Source of the DNA: Sphagnum compactum
Lineage: Eukaryota; Bryophyta; Sphagnopsida; Sphagnales
DNA length: 64,000 nt
Direction of reading: 5' to 3'
Assembly (NCBI GenBank): GCA_965153455.1
Contig: OZ234498.1
Span: forward strand, 16,306,001-16,370,000
The notes under the pieces are model-generated. The model did not search any database. It saw nothing but the letters and a program-made list of their open reading frames with translations, and was not told the DNA's origin. Below are positions 34,860-51,359 of this stretch, piece after piece (positions within the stretch are counted from its first letter, which is position 1; each line of letters starts with the position of its first letter). The position numbers were made by a program, and so were the translations under genes.

Positions 34860-35680
34860 TTTCACATCATCAGAAGGAGAACCAGTCTCCTCAGAAACTG
34901 GCGAAGAAGGAGGAGGTAAACTTACAGCAACATTAGGAAGAACATTGAGAGGAACCCAAACATTGTTAAAAGGACGAGCAAATGAAGGCTTGCTGCCCTT
35001 TCTCCACAACATTGCAGAAGCTTTATGTACCCTAGGAGAACGTCTATTGTTTGACTTGCCTTCTAGGTTGTAACCCTTTGGAAAGAAAGTGTGTAAAATA
35101 CTCATCCATTTTCTTTCCAATTGAGAGGCAACAACCTTAAACAAGTTTAGAGCAAAACGACCTCCAGAATCAAAGAAATTCCCATCTACTTTTTCAATAT
35201 GAAAAACTCTGAAGGAATGGAACCCTCTTTAGCAATGGCAGCATATAGTGGCTTAAAATCAAATGACGAACTAGCAAATTTAGACAATCTTTTAGCTTCT
35301 CTTATATGCTCTTGGAATCTCTCAAAGGCAGACTTACATGTGGAACCAACATATAGCATTCTACTATTATTGACACTGTAAATAACATAAATTACCCCCT
35401 TATCTAAAAATGGACAGAGGCTAGTTGAAGAATTAAGGTGTTCTTGCCTAAGCCTTCTATCATAGTTGAGAGACTTAATGTTGAAGACAGAAAAATGAGT
35501 ATTGGCAATTACCTTTTTAACTGGGCCCCATTTTATGTTTCCATTTCCAAATTTATGGAGCTTATGTGCTGTAACATGTAAACCCAGAAGATAATACTAG
35601 ATATTCTACAAGTGGCCATCTCTAATGTGCAGTTTAAGGGCCAGTAAGCACATATCAGTTCTCCTGTAACAAACGGGGCA
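34860..35680 (-). pseudogene. Zinc-finger/GIY-YIG endonuclease-like gene relic
   Basis: Minus strand, in order: a finger-like CPVCYRRTDMC...HIRDGH (C-x2-C-x13-H-x4-H, 35,612-35,680), a basic linker LNYDRRLRQEHL, then the GIY-YIG core GVIYVIYS (about 35,380-35,400), MLYVGST, FERFQEHIREAKRL with the conserved Arg, and LYAAIAKEG. After a one-base frame change near 35,190 the frame continues VFHIEKVDGNFFDSGG and ends in the domain-terminal text LERKWMSILHTFFPKGYNLE. A Ser/Pro-rich tail follows to about 34,860. GIY-YIG proteins nick DNA and occur in repair enzymes and mobile elements such as Penelope-like elements. I see no reverse transcriptase nearby. Two stops lie between finger and core. Family assignment below GIY-YIG is open. 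Confidence 0.6.
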
Positions 35681-35699
35681 TTTGGACTAGTAAGACAAG

Positions 35700-36800
35700 C
35701 ACACAATCCCTAAAGAAAAAACTGATTTGCAAACTCATCAGGGAGACAATTCTAGTTTGGTAATTATACTTCTTCACATTCTTTAGGCACAAAAGCCCAC
35801 AGAGCATCACATCTCTTTACAGTGTGGCTTGTGCAGTTGGAAGACAATCTTCACAATAATGCATCTACAGTAATCAGATGCAATGTCACTGCTTCTTGAG
35901 GAATCTTGGAGGGGGATAAAATGCAGCATTCAGTTCAGATATGATGTCAGAAGAGAAAGAAGAGAAGAAAGTTTTGTTTGTCTCTGTTTGTGTTATATCA
36001 AATATGATGGTGAATGCAAAACAGGTGTGCACCAAGTCCATAGATGATAAGGAACGATGCAAAGGAGCTCAGTGTTCAACCCAGGAAATACAACAGTCAT
36101 TTTTATAATAAAACATGATGGGTGTACTTAGAAAGTACTAGAAATGGTCTTAAAAAGTAGTCATACATCCATGAATTAATCAATCAATCAAACAAACAAA
36201 CAATCAATCAATCAATCAAATCTGTCTACCTTTCATCATCATGGCCTGGATATGTTGATGCCCTTTGATTTAAGATGACATCCATCATCACCACTCTTGT
36301 CCCCAAAAGAAAACCCCTTAACAATATTTACATTATTATTCCTTCCTTCCTTCCTTCCTTTCTTTTCACCTTTATACACTGATTGATAATTGAGTAAATT
36401 CAAGCTGAAGTTGACTGTACATTTTTGTACAGATTACCATATTGTTTGTTGTCCAGTGCCAATCATAATGACAAAAAAACAACACAGCACACGAATAACA
36501 ACAAGCACCCAAAACCAAACAAAACTGCAAATCAAAACCCACCAAGCACCCAAAACAAAATAAACCCTGCAAATCAAAACCCACAAGCACCCAAAGCTCG
36601 TGATCCAGATTTGAGTTTTTTAGCTCTTTGATAATGCTATGTGGAGTTTGAGTTGAATTTGTTAGCAGCTTTTTTGATAACCTTATGTGGAGCTTGAGTT
36701 GAGCTCTTTCTTTGACCGAATAACGTAAGTTTTTAGAGCCAAGATGAACCTTATCTCTTTGACCATCCATGTGCAACTCTGGAGAATTTTAACTGAGTTG
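35700..36800. other. Intergenic or intronic DNA with microsatellites
   Basis: An (ATCA)n/(AACA)n microsatellite lies at about 36,178-36,220 and a (CCTT)n run at about 36,341-36,362. Near 36,500-36,600 a 45-bp unit containing GCAAATCAAAACCCA and AAGCACCCAAA is duplicated, and GATTTGAGTT-like text is duplicated near 36,610-36,700. No gene was seen. Confidence 0.5.
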
Positions 36801-37790
36801 GAAGTTTAGTCTGTCATGCTCCTAGATCGTCGTCATCAAATAAGCTTTGGGACAATGTTCCACTATGTGGCTAAAAAGCATATACATAACATGACAGAAG
36901 AAGAATGACACCGAAGTTTTGCCTGTCGACTACATATATGACTAACTGACTTGAACTGATTGATGATCATATCTTTTCACCCTTTCATGACCTATATATG
37001 CTATGTACGACAGACACTGCAAAAGAGCTACCAAAGACCCCACAAAATATGATGAGACCATGTGTAAATTAGGTGACCCAAAAAAAACAAAGAGAGTGAG
37101 GTACTGCCACCCATCTCACCCTCTTCATTAATTCCATGATCCTTCCCTTCAAATCACTAGCAAAACAATCCATCTGTCAAAAATAAAACAAAAAAAAGAT
37201 CTCTGAAAATCTTTAAGGAATCTGTAAGGAAACAATACACTACTGCAGCAAAAACATGACATTTGGATGATTGGATTGTTGGAAAAAACAATTAGTCACA
37301 CATGAGATTGCATCAAACAACACAAAATCACACACACCAGATTGCAGGAAAACACAAAATTGCACACCAGAAAACAAAAAATCACATACCAGGCTACCAA
37401 AATCAGACACCAAAATTGCAGCAAAAGACACAAAATCACATAGTACCAGATTGCAGAAGAAAACACACAGCAGACACAGAGGGAGGGAGCTCGGGGCACA
37501 GAGTTAGGCTGAGTCACAAAGCCTGTGGCGGGGAGTCTTTTTAATGTTTGTTAACATTTTACCAGAATTTGTTTGTCTGTTTTGTTGTAGATCTTGCCTA
37601 CATGTTTTTATTTTGCTTCAATTTCATTTGCTAGAATAAACTTCAACTCAATACGGACTAGCAAGGCTCATAGGACCAGTCACAAATTTCACAGATATTA
37701 TGCCTTCAATAATGTTGTTACTTCTAGTATCTTTGACATCAAAATGGACCTCAAAAACAATATTTGATGGGGGGGGGAGGGGTACATTAC
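36800..37790. other. Repeat-containing DNA, no gene seen
   Basis: 37,300-37,470 holds three or four degenerate units of about 30-45 bp around ACACAAAATCACA and CCAGATTGCAG. The remainder shows no coding block. Confidence 0.45.
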
Positions 37791-38141
37791 ATTTGGTGTG
37801 GGGGTCCGTTTGCTAGGTGCCTTATTCTGTTCCTTCATAATTGAAGATGCAACTGGCAGCTCAGAACCTTCTGACTCCTCTGCATTTGAGTTGTAGTCGC
37901 TGCTACATGAAGTGTCGCATTCACTAGATGCTGCTGATGTCGACGACCCTTCCTCTTCCACCACATGACGATGTGGTTTTCCAACATTCCTAGTGCTCCT
38001 CCTCTTGCTTTGGTGTCCAAGCGTTCTCCCATCCACCACCTTTTGGGTGGACTTCTTACTTGTCTTCTTCCTCCCTTGCATGGTTGCTGAGTTCATGAAG
38101 TGACGACTGCCAAGTGACCGAGTGTTTCCAAAATACAGCAA
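37790..38141 (-). pseudogene. Basic/acidic exon, possible N-terminal part of the TNPA-like gene
   Basis: The frame contains MQGRKKTSKKSTQKVVDG, HQSKRRSTRNVGK and then an acidic Ser-rich run (ECDTSCSSDYNSNAEESEGS). The layout, a basic K/R cluster followed by SKRRSTRN and an acidic segment, resembles the N-terminal exon of plant CACTA second proteins. It lies on the same strand upstream of the 32.4-33.4 kb exon. If correct, the GIY-YIG relics sit in an intron of this gene. No specific signature domain is present, so this is a tentative link. Confidence 0.35.
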
Positions 38142-38565
38142 AGGAGTAATTAGTTTGGATTAAGACTGTCTCAATAAGCACATGACCACTAACTAGCATA
38201 CAAACCTAATTTTAAGCTATGCATGTAGTAAAAGATCACCAGAAACCCTATTTCATGGTAGCACCGAACACATCGATTTCAGTCCCTAAACCCATGAAAA
38301 TTTTAGAATAGATTGGAATTCGGAGAGTAGCTACAACCTAACACTAGAACAAAGATTATTGAAGCGTGTTCAAACTATTTGGTAGGCGTATACACAAATC
38401 TCACGCACATAGTCGGACTTCCAAACTCTTTCATACAGTGCATGCAATGGAGATTGCACGATCCATTACTAAATTCTGTATGGGCCTCTCCATTTATGCA
38501 CCTGAAGACAAGTCTAAGAAGAACTCACAATTCTTGGGCGCTTCCTTCAACTTCTGCAAGTCATT

Positions 38566-38735
38566 GTTTGAGTTGAGCAACGCGTATGTTACGTGCTAAA
38601 ATGTAGGGGTTTGGCGTTGTTTCTTCGGGATCAGCATCCACTGTCCCTTCATCGTGACCCACTGTACCATCAACATCACTGATGACTGCATTTTCGTCAT
38701 GCTCCATCTGTACCTTACTCAAACAACTAGCCTTA
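38566..38735 (-). pseudogene. Short acidic exon fragment upstream of the basic exon
   Basis: The minus strand reads MEHDENAVISDVDGTVGHDE, then ADPEETTPNPYILARNIRVA, QLKQ and a TGA, with the frame continuing LAEVEGSAQEL. The tract NPYxLxRxxRxAQL..LAEVEG looks like the short helical lead-in found before the basic region in CACTA proteins. It could be the 5' neighbour of the 37.79-38.14 kb exon. Evidence is weak. Confidence 0.3.
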
Positions 38736-39617
38736 TGTTGGTCTTGCCTTAGAAATGCTAATTGTTATGTTATGCCACAAGCCTCCCCAATGCTTCTACT
38801 CTTCCAAGTCTAGAAAAGTTGGTTTTTAGGGAAAGCCTAACAACCTTTGCAGTTTGAACTTGAACATGTTGAGCCCACACACAAGCATTTAGTAGCTGCC
38901 AATTCCCATGTATTGTACAAACCCTCATTTACTCTGGGGTACCTTTTAGATAGTTGCAACCAATTTTATTTCTTTACAAGGGTGTGAATAGGAACTTAAC
39001 AAGGAGCATATTTTGCACATTAGGCTGATACTTCTGATTTTTCAGTCTGCACATTTAATTGGTCTAGGTAAAGTTCATGCAGTTTGTAGCAGTTTGTAGT
39101 TCATCAGAATATGAAATGTGTGAGTTTAGGGCTAACAATGATTTCATGATGTTCAAACATAATGCTAACATTTGTTGTGCATGGGGTAGTGTCCAAGGTA
39201 GATGTTGTGCATTGGAGGTATGATCTCCAATGTGCAGATTTGTCTAGTTCAAAAAATATAGTTAAAAAATCACTTCAATGTTCAAAATCAATACTTGGCA
39301 AGTAAATTGGAGTTGGCATATGCATTGGCGCTTTGTCAAAAGAAAAAACATGGTTGGACAGTAAACAATGTTCAAGTTGTAAAATCACAATTTTTAAAAT
39401 TACCATTAGTTAGCCAAAATAGGCTAAAATAGTATAATGCACATGTTGTAATTTGTAAGATATTCTGACTAGATGCAATGGCTCTGCCTTCTGCTTCTCT
39501 GGGTTTGTTTTCTCTCGGCTGGAGAAAACATCAAGGGCAGAGGACAAGGCCCCTACCTATCAGTACACACCATACCACCCTCCTCAACTTAAAAACAGCC
39601 AAGAAGTTCAGCCAACG

Positions 39618-39778
39618 GTAATGGGTCGTTTCAGATCTTCAATCTGCTGTACATAGTTGATGGACCTTCCAATACCTTCATGCATGCAACTGATTTTTCT
39701 CTCTACGACAGCAGCAAGAGGCAGCCAGTTAAATAGCTGATTGACGTGCTGCCATACCCAAATGCCATCACGTTCTCC
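39618..39778 (-). pseudogene. Captured exon of a Kelch-type (PPKL/BSU1-like) protein phosphatase
   Basis: A single exon preceded by a TTATGCAG acceptor encodes GERDGIWVWQHVNQLFNWLP, LAAVVERKISCMHEGIGRSI, NYVQQIEDLKRPIT. This is the segment around the phosphatase motif CMHGGIGRSI of plant BSL/BSU1 enzymes, which dephosphorylate brassinosteroid-pathway targets. The invariant second Gly of HGG is Glu here. Homology stops abruptly at 39,618 inside the coding text, with no donor site. Nothing else of the gene (Kelch repeats, metal-binding Asp motifs) is nearby. It is a fragment, in the same orientation as the three other host-gene pieces to its right. Confidence 0.75.
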
Positions 39779-40299
39779 CTGCATAATATCAGTTCACAGG
39801 AAAACATTGTGAGGAACACTGGGTCCTGAGTTGCAACAAAAATTTCCCAAGAATGGCACATTTGGTAGTCAATTTTTCACAATGGTACTACTCACCGAGA
39901 CTCGTTTGTATAAGAATGGATATCCATCAACATTGCATCAGAGAAAATTGTGAGTCTATGTCTAACATGCGTGGATGGAAGAGAAAAGGCACAAACCATG
40001 TGTTCAATGCACTCAATGCGAAACCCTCTATCACATTGACCCTCTCTCTCAGTTCAACTACTTTGTTTGTGCTCACTTGTCCTACTTGGAACACTAGACA
40101 GTCAGAAGTAGAGATAAGTTCCCACATTCTACACCTACTGAGCAGGCAGGCTTATATCAGCATATCAAAGTCAACTGGGATGGTGATCTCCAACTAGTGC
40201 TGCTACATGCACAGGAATACATCGAGTCTAATTGGACTTGAGGCCACAGATTTACTTGGACAAAACAACTTGCAAACCTAGGCAGGTGAATATAAAAAG

Positions 40300-41070
40300 A
40301 CATACCTACAAGTTCCCTGCCATTGACGTATGGTCCCAATGCATTGATCTTCACAAATTTGTACTTCATGGCAGGCATCTGGATGGAGGCTGCATCCTCA
40401 TGAACTTCTTCAACCTCAGAGTTGGCATTCAATGTCATCTCATAGTCATTATTCACATTTGAAAACTGCTTGTTTGCAACTCGCAGGCTGCCCTTGGTTA
40501 TGAAGTACACCTGCACTTCAGGCCAGATTGCACAAACTAGGTTAGCTTGAGCACATGTCTACAAAGGGAATGAGGAAGCCCTGTCATCGTAGTCTGCAAA
40601 CACACCACTTTGTAAGTTCAGCAGTGAAACCAAAACTAACACGACAGGAATGAACGCAGTCACAACCATTTCCAAAAAGTAGAAAGCACCACACTACAAT
40701 GTCCACTAAAAGAAATGGTTGTATGTATGCTGCACCTTTCCTAATTGCAGTTTGTCAAAGAACTTGTCAGCTGCCTCTTTGAACATGGTTGCTAGAATCT
40801 GTGTTCCCTGAAGAAAGTTTCATTTGACAAAAACATAAAGCTTGGGCCTTAGTTACAGGGAGACAATAGAGATTGCACATAGTGACAAAAAACACGAGAA
40901 AGAATGACGTAGGGGCATACATCTTCATCAGTAAGCTCCACGTTGAACACATTGCCTGCCCCTCGTGCATTCTTGAAGGAGCGCGGAGGTCCTTTACTGG
41001 TCACCCGCACTTTGATTGTCCAGTTTCCTTGATATGGATTAAGAGATAGTGTTGTGGGTATATTCTCCTT
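40300..41070 (-). pseudogene. Captured exons of replication protein A large subunit (RPA1)
   Basis: Three consecutive exons on the minus strand reproduce the middle of plant RPA70. These are LSLNPYQGNWTIKVRVTSKG with FKNARGAGNVFNVELTDED (about 41,062-40,918), GTQILATMFKEAADKFFDKL (about 40,812-40,750), and VYFITKGSLRVANKQFSNVN, NDYEMTLNANSEVEEVHEDA, MPAMKYKFVKINALGPYVNG (about 40,510-40,305). The first two belong to DNA-binding domain A and the last leads towards domain B. RPA1 binds single-stranded DNA in replication and repair. Intron positions are retained, so capture happened at the DNA level. The upstream N-terminal domain and the C-terminal zinc-ribbon domain are missing. Confidence 0.85.
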
Positions 41071-41269
41071 GAGATACCCATCATCGAAGCAGGTGCAGCA
41101 CTACAACCACCAATAAAATTCACATCAAAGCACCACCCATTGTTCAATGACAGATCAGCACTGCTGCAAGATTGCAAAGGTACTTCCTGAGAGACATCTG
41201 AATATCTCAACTGGAACTCTAACAGACAGTGCATCAGCCAAACAAAATGGTCAATGAAGAAATTCTTAC

Positions 41270-41460
41270 TTTCCTCGCTGCTCCTGCACAATCTGGCCAG
41301 CAGATCTGAAATTGTGGTTGCCTTTGCTTGCCTTGGATTCTACTTGGAAGGTTGGCTTCACCTCCAGTCTGATAGTAGGCTTCACGTCCATCTCTTGCTT
41401 GATGCCATGCTCAAACTCTAGCGCATGCCCTACAACATCTCCTTTGGTGATCATCAGGAC
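41270..41460 (-). pseudogene. Probable linker exon attached to the RPA1 fragment
   Basis: The frame reads ITKGDVVGHALEFEHGIKQE, MDVKPTIRLEVKPTFQVESK, ASKGNHNFRSAGQIV. A repeated V/L-KPT pattern in a Lys/Glu-rich linker fits the region between the N-terminal domain and DNA-binding domain A of RPA1, and it precedes the recognised RPA1 exons in the right order. Linkers are poorly conserved, so the assignment is tentative. Confidence 0.4.
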
Positions 41461-41599
41461 ACTGCAGCAGGCAGATCACTCAAACTTTCAGTTATACGAC
41501 TTCTGAGATAGAGATTTTTATGGCTTTTTCCGGGAAAAAACAAATACCAGAGACAGATCTCATCAGGGAAAGAGAAACTCAGGGGGGTACTTGGATACT

Positions 41600-41882
41600 T
41601 ACAAGACCTCTAGGTTTGGATAGCCTAGAACATCTGCTGGAAGTTGGCCAATTAAATTGCAATTCTCCATTATTCTACACATAAAAAACATTGCCATCAA
41701 CAGCAGCAGCAGCAACACATACAGTGTGATGAAAGAGCTGGAGGATTTAACCAATCAACATTGGTTCAAGTGCTTTCAAGAAGCAAAGGCAGTTCTACTC
41801 ACATTGTTTCCAGCTTCATTGTCTGGTTAAGCCAAGCTGGATAAAGCTGTTGGGAATATGGGTTATTGCTGAAGTCACTGCC
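41600..41882 (-). pseudogene. Captured exons of an LRR receptor-like kinase (subfamily VIII-1/HPCA1-like)
   Basis: Two exons. The first, about 41,882-41,805, encodes SDFSNNPYSQQLYPAWLNQT then MKLET, ending at a GTGAGT donor. The second, about 41,674-41,602, begins after a TGTGTAG acceptor, encodes MENCNLIGQLPADVLGYPNL EVL and ends at a GTAAGT donor. It is a roughly 72-nt exon, the size that encodes one 24-residue leucine-rich repeat. The L-x-x-(L/I)-x-x-x-N-C-x-L-x-G-x-LP-x-x pattern and DFSNNPY lead-in resemble receptor kinases of the hydrogen-peroxide-sensing HPCA1 group. No transmembrane or kinase exon is nearby, so only part of the ectodomain was taken. Confidence 0.65.
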
Positions 41883-42635
41883 ATTGTCAAAAAGTAAAAG
41901 AAACAATCAAAACCACACAAAAGCAAATGTATGCTCAAAACTAGGAGAAGGGTCTGGCTTTAGGCCCTTCCAGATTGGAGGCTCGTGTCATGAGGCCGGT
42001 AGGCTTAGAGGAGGGGCTGGAAATCTCGAAGCATCTAAAGCTAGACCACATGTAAAGAAATGCCTGATTTTTTGTTTCATATTTTCTTTAAGAAAGGAAC
42101 TTCCAAAATCTGGAAGGCCTAGTTGACAGCCTGTGGGGACCGCAGTTGCTGCCATGGTAGCTGCAGCAACCACTGAACTACAATCTGATCCAAGGCCCTC
42201 ATCAACTCCTGCTGAAGCTCTATATATTGGAAGCTGTGACTTGGGCCAAAGTAAATGCCAGCCAAGATTGGGACAGTGGCAGTCTTCTGTATGGTGCCAT
42301 TGGATTCAATTGTATTTCACAGTCTTGTTCTATTGAAGATAGCAGCTCCCTCTTGTTATTTGCAGCATGGAGAGAGGCCTGCACAACACAGTAATTAGTT
42401 TCAGTAAAATCATTGACACCCTGTTTGTATAGCCACCTCAGTGAATAGCCCTAAGAGACCATATATTCCTCCATATGCCTGTAAATCTCCTGTAAATGAG
42501 AGAGATGAAGTTCAAATTAGATTGGAACATAAATGGGCACAATGGTCCCACCTGCTTGGAAAGATTATGGTTATTTTCAAGTAGACCAGACTACAATGCC
42601 AATTTCTGCACATGCATTTAAGAACCACACACTTC

Positions 42636-43069
42636 ACAAGAAAATGCAAACAAGGAAGGAGGAAAACAAAATGCAAGAACCATCAAATTTTTAGAGCAAA
42701 GATAGTTGCAAGTTCTTTAATGCCAATTGGCCCATAAAGATGTTGATCATGAACAATGATCAAAATCTTTAATGCCATAAAGCCCGTAAAGAACAATTAA
42801 CTCAATCAATGCTATGGTAATCAAAACACAAGAAAATGCAAACAAGGAAGGAAGAAAACAAAATGCAAGAACCATCAAATTTTTAGAACAAAGATAATTG
42901 CAAGTTCTTTAATGCCAATTGGCCCGTAAAGATGTTGATCATGAACAATGATCAAAATCTTTAATGCCATACAGCCCGTAAAGAACAATTAACTCAATCA
43001 ATGCTATAGTAATCAAAACACAAGAAAATGCAAACAAGGAAGGAGGAAAACAAAATGCAAGAACCATCA
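42636..43069. repeat. 192-bp tandem repeat, 2.2 copies
   Basis: The unit starting CAAGGAAGGAGGAAAACAAA begins at 42,651, 42,843 and 43,035, giving a period of exactly 192 bp. The third copy breaks off after about 35 bases at the RPT2 fragment. Divergence is a few percent, so this is fairly young. Internally the unit holds TTTAATGCCAATTGGCCCRTAAAG and a near-copy, TTTAATGCCATAMAGCCCGTAAAG. Confidence 0.95.
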
Positions 43070-43142
43070 TGTTAACCCCCTAATGAACGGGGACCAGTTG
43101 CTAGGGTTCCAAACCCAATATTACAAACATGCAAACCCTAAG

Positions 43143-48675
<5,533 letters not shown>

Positions 48676-48679
48676 GTTT

Positions 48680-48774
48680 TTATTGGCCTTGCCTTGGTAG
48701 GCAAGAAAATTGTGTTTAGATTCATTATATAGTATAGTAGGTTAAGGTATTTTGGCCCCTAGGTAATAATAGGC
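48680..48774 (+). mobile_element. MITE-like repeat, copy 3 (3' truncated)
   Basis: The first 95 bp of the family, from TTATTGGCCTTGCCTTGGTA (fold-back head slightly changed) to GGCCCCTAGGTAATAATAGG. It is then joined directly to the coiled-coil end of module A at 48,775. The abrupt junction shows that module A inserted into, or recombined with, this repeat. Confidence 0.8.
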
Positions 48775-48775
48775 C

Positions 48776-49313
48776 TCTTTTCAAGCATCTCAATTCTCTC
48801 TTGCTCAACTGCAGCTACTGGTCGTAGCTTTGCATCTTTCTCTTTCAGTTCACGCTCCATCTGTCTCACCCTCAATTCAAGCTCCAGAATTCTTTTTACT
48901 TCATCATTACCTTTCTCACCCTCTTTATGAGATCCTTCTGAGATGTTCTTACTGGTCTTAGTTGTTGTTGCTGTGACATAAATGCCTGCATCATCTTCAG
49001 TCATATCCATAGTCTGCCTTGATTGGTTTTTCTCACTGGACACATTTTTGTTTTGTTGCATGGTCCTCTGAAGCATGTCCGGCAGCCATATCTACATCCA
49101 CTAGACTATGCTGTGTCATCTGGTCATTATCTAGTTCAGTACTTAAAACTCTTTGGTCATGAAGTGTGCTTTGCAGCATTGGGGGATCATCACAGACTTT
49201 TATGTCTTCCAAAGCAGATTCAGTCTTTTGGCTCTCATCCTCTAACTCCATGTCTAGGAGATCATCAGCCTCATCCTCTAAGTCCAAGGGTGATCATTGG
49301 TTTCACACTTTTT
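48776..49313 (-). pseudogene. Coiled-coil gene module, copy A
   Basis: Minus strand, 5' to 3': an acidic segment, DLEDEADDLLDMELEDESQK, TESALEDIKVCDDPP, TELDNDQMTQHSLVDVDMA (49,287-about 49,040). Then, one frame over, come MLQRTMQQNKNVSSEKNQS and the coiled coil RILELELRVRQMERELKEKD. The frame change between the parts is shared with copy B and so predates the duplication, or marks a tiny intron. The right edge is fused to a GGTGATCATTGGTTTCACAC word that also borders copy B. The source gene is not recognised. The heptad-rich C-terminal helix suggests a structural host protein. Confidence 0.7.
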
Positions 49314-49314
49314 G

Positions 49315-50400
49315 ACATTAACAACCTCCCAGAAATTTGATAGTGCATTTGGAGGGCACCTCACCAGCACAATTTCTCACTTCCTCCTGGATTGGGAGAT
49401 CTCCCATAATCTCTCTGGTGTACAGGACTACATATGTTAGCCTTAACCATAAATTAGGAGCCCATGGGCAATGGGGGCTTTGAGCTTAGGCCCATTAATG
49501 TATACAAACATGGACTATAAGTACAGGCATCTTTTCCTTGGTGGTAAGTACTATCGAATAAGTAGCAAATTCTGGTAGAGCCAATCCATAGAATAATGCT
49601 CTAGTTTTTTTCATTATTAGACATCAGTGCAAAGGCATTGATGGAGATCAGAGTATGCAATTTGGAACCATGTTTGCATATATTTCATATGGATAAATTA
49701 TGCATTGGAATTTGGGTGGTGTCCCAACAAACTAATGACCTAATGTAGAGGGGGGGGCTTTTATTGCCCACCTTGGGAAGTGATTGTAACTCCCCCCCAA
49801 AAAAAAAACAACCCCCATTTGATAGCCTATACCATCTATTGATTTAGGTCCTAAACACACACATCCTTTGTTGGCTTTGCCTGTGAAGGATGACCCATTT
49901 ATGACTCCATTATGGATGAACCACAACTGAGTTACCAAGGTTCCAATCTTACTTGTGAAACCTTTTTACTTCTACTTCACACTACCCTGGTAAAACCAAC
50001 TATGCTTTAAAGTATGTAGGGTTTACCGTGGTAAGTGGTTTGCCGCGCGTGTAGATAGAACAAATAGGTTTGAGAAGGTTTGTTCTATCTACATGGCAAC
50101 CATTGTTCTTTCACATAACCATAGATAGCTTGAAAGAAAAAGTACTTGGGCATATATCTCCATAAGTAGGAAAAGGGAAGGAAATGAATTGATATTTTGC
50201 TTATTTCAAAAATAGATTCCATTATTAAGTATCTCAATTTATCTCATTCATATGTAATTTAAGCTAAGCTGCATTTATAACCTTATGTTAATGAATATGA
50301 ACTGCTGTGTACAAAAAAATGAAATAATCTAAATTACAAACATGTATAAAAAACTGAGTAAAATTAATGTAAATATCATGACATGGACTTCATGTATTTA
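49315..50400. other. Intergenic DNA, no gene seen
   Basis: It contains a G-run/C-run spacer (49,750-49,815) and a short G+C-rich foldback-like patch near 50,030-50,100, where GGTTTGAGAAGG-type text follows TAGATAGAACAAA. No domain was recognised. Confidence 0.35.
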
Positions 50401-50404
50401 CACC

Positions 50405-50719
50405 TTTATTAGCCTTCCATACCAAGGGTAGGATATTGTGTTTAGATTCATCATAGAGTATCATAGTTTAAGGGATTTTGACCCCTAGGTAATAGGTCTA
50501 TTTTGATATGAGGATTTTTGAAAGATGATATTTTGGCTTGTGTTGAAACTTGAGATTAGTTACAGAGTTATAATATCTGAAAGCATGTTGGTTTCTTGTA
50601 GAGGATTTTTTGTAAATTACATCTTGTATGGTAAAATATTTGAGTTTCCATAAGTTTTGTTTTGCTTTGGAATACGTTTGAATGTAAATGGGAAGGCCAT
50701 GGTGTGAGACCCTCTTGTC
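50405..50719 (+). mobile_element. MITE-like repeat, copy 4
   Basis: Full length but diverged: the head is TTATTAGCCTTCCATACCAA instead of the fold-back consensus. The internal blocks GACCCCTAGGTAATAGGTCT and GATATTTTGGCTTGTGTTGA are conserved, and the end reads GGGAAGGCCATGGTGTGAGA. The inverted ends have decayed together (AGCCTTCC against GGAAGGCC). Confidence 0.7.
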
Positions 50720-51030
50720 TTCCCTTGGAAAGAGACAAAAAAACCCGTCCAAAATGACTAAAAAGAGCATGACCTGTAAGCCTTGCCTTGGCATGGAAGG
50801 TTTGATCATTATAAATTGGTTTTTTCCATAGTTATTTGTCTCTGGCCTTTTGAGCCAGATTTGCAAGGCTTTGCAAGTGGGCATTCATTATTGTGCCAAA
50901 AGTATGAATGACAACAGGGGGTGGATTCTTGTCTTGTCTGGGTGTCTCTCACCCCCAATGATTCTGTGTTTAGTTTACTTATGTTCACACTTACTTCTCC
51001 TCCACTAAAAAACCATCCACGTTTTTTGGT

Positions 51031-51353
51031 TGTTGGCCTTGCCTACCAAGGCAAGGATATTGTGTTTAGATTCATTGTAGAGTTATAAGTAGCTTAAGGG
51101 ATTTTGGCCCCTAGGTAATAATAGGTCGATTTTTATATGAGGATTTTTTAAAGATGGTAATTTTGGCTTGTGTTCAAACTTGAAATTAGATATGAAGTTA
51201 TAATATATCTTGAAGGATTTTGGTTTTTTTTAGAGGATTTTTTTTATTTTATATTTTTACATGGTGAACTATTCGAGTTTCCATAATTCTTCTTTTGCCT
51301 CAAGATAATTTTTTATGTAAATGGCAAGGCCATGGTGTGATGCACACCTTGTG
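51031..51353 (+). mobile_element. MITE-like repeat, copy 5
   Basis: Full length, with the intact fold-back head GGCCTTGCCTACCAAGGCAA, internal TTGGCCCCTAGGTAATAATA and tail GGCAAGGCCATGGTGTGATG. It lies 0.3 kb from copy 4 in the same orientation. Confidence 0.75.
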
Positions 51354-51359
51354 ATGTCC

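Noticed and set aside
34545-35144. 199-codon frame as an independent gene
   Set aside because: Its first 40 residues are the C-terminal end of the GIY-YIG domain text and the rest is unsupported tail; it is counted within that relic.
42133-42336. Plus-strand Ala/Thr-rich frame (AAATTELQSDPRPSS) as a captured exon
   Set aside because: No splice sites or family match, and all recognised captures in this block are on the other strand.
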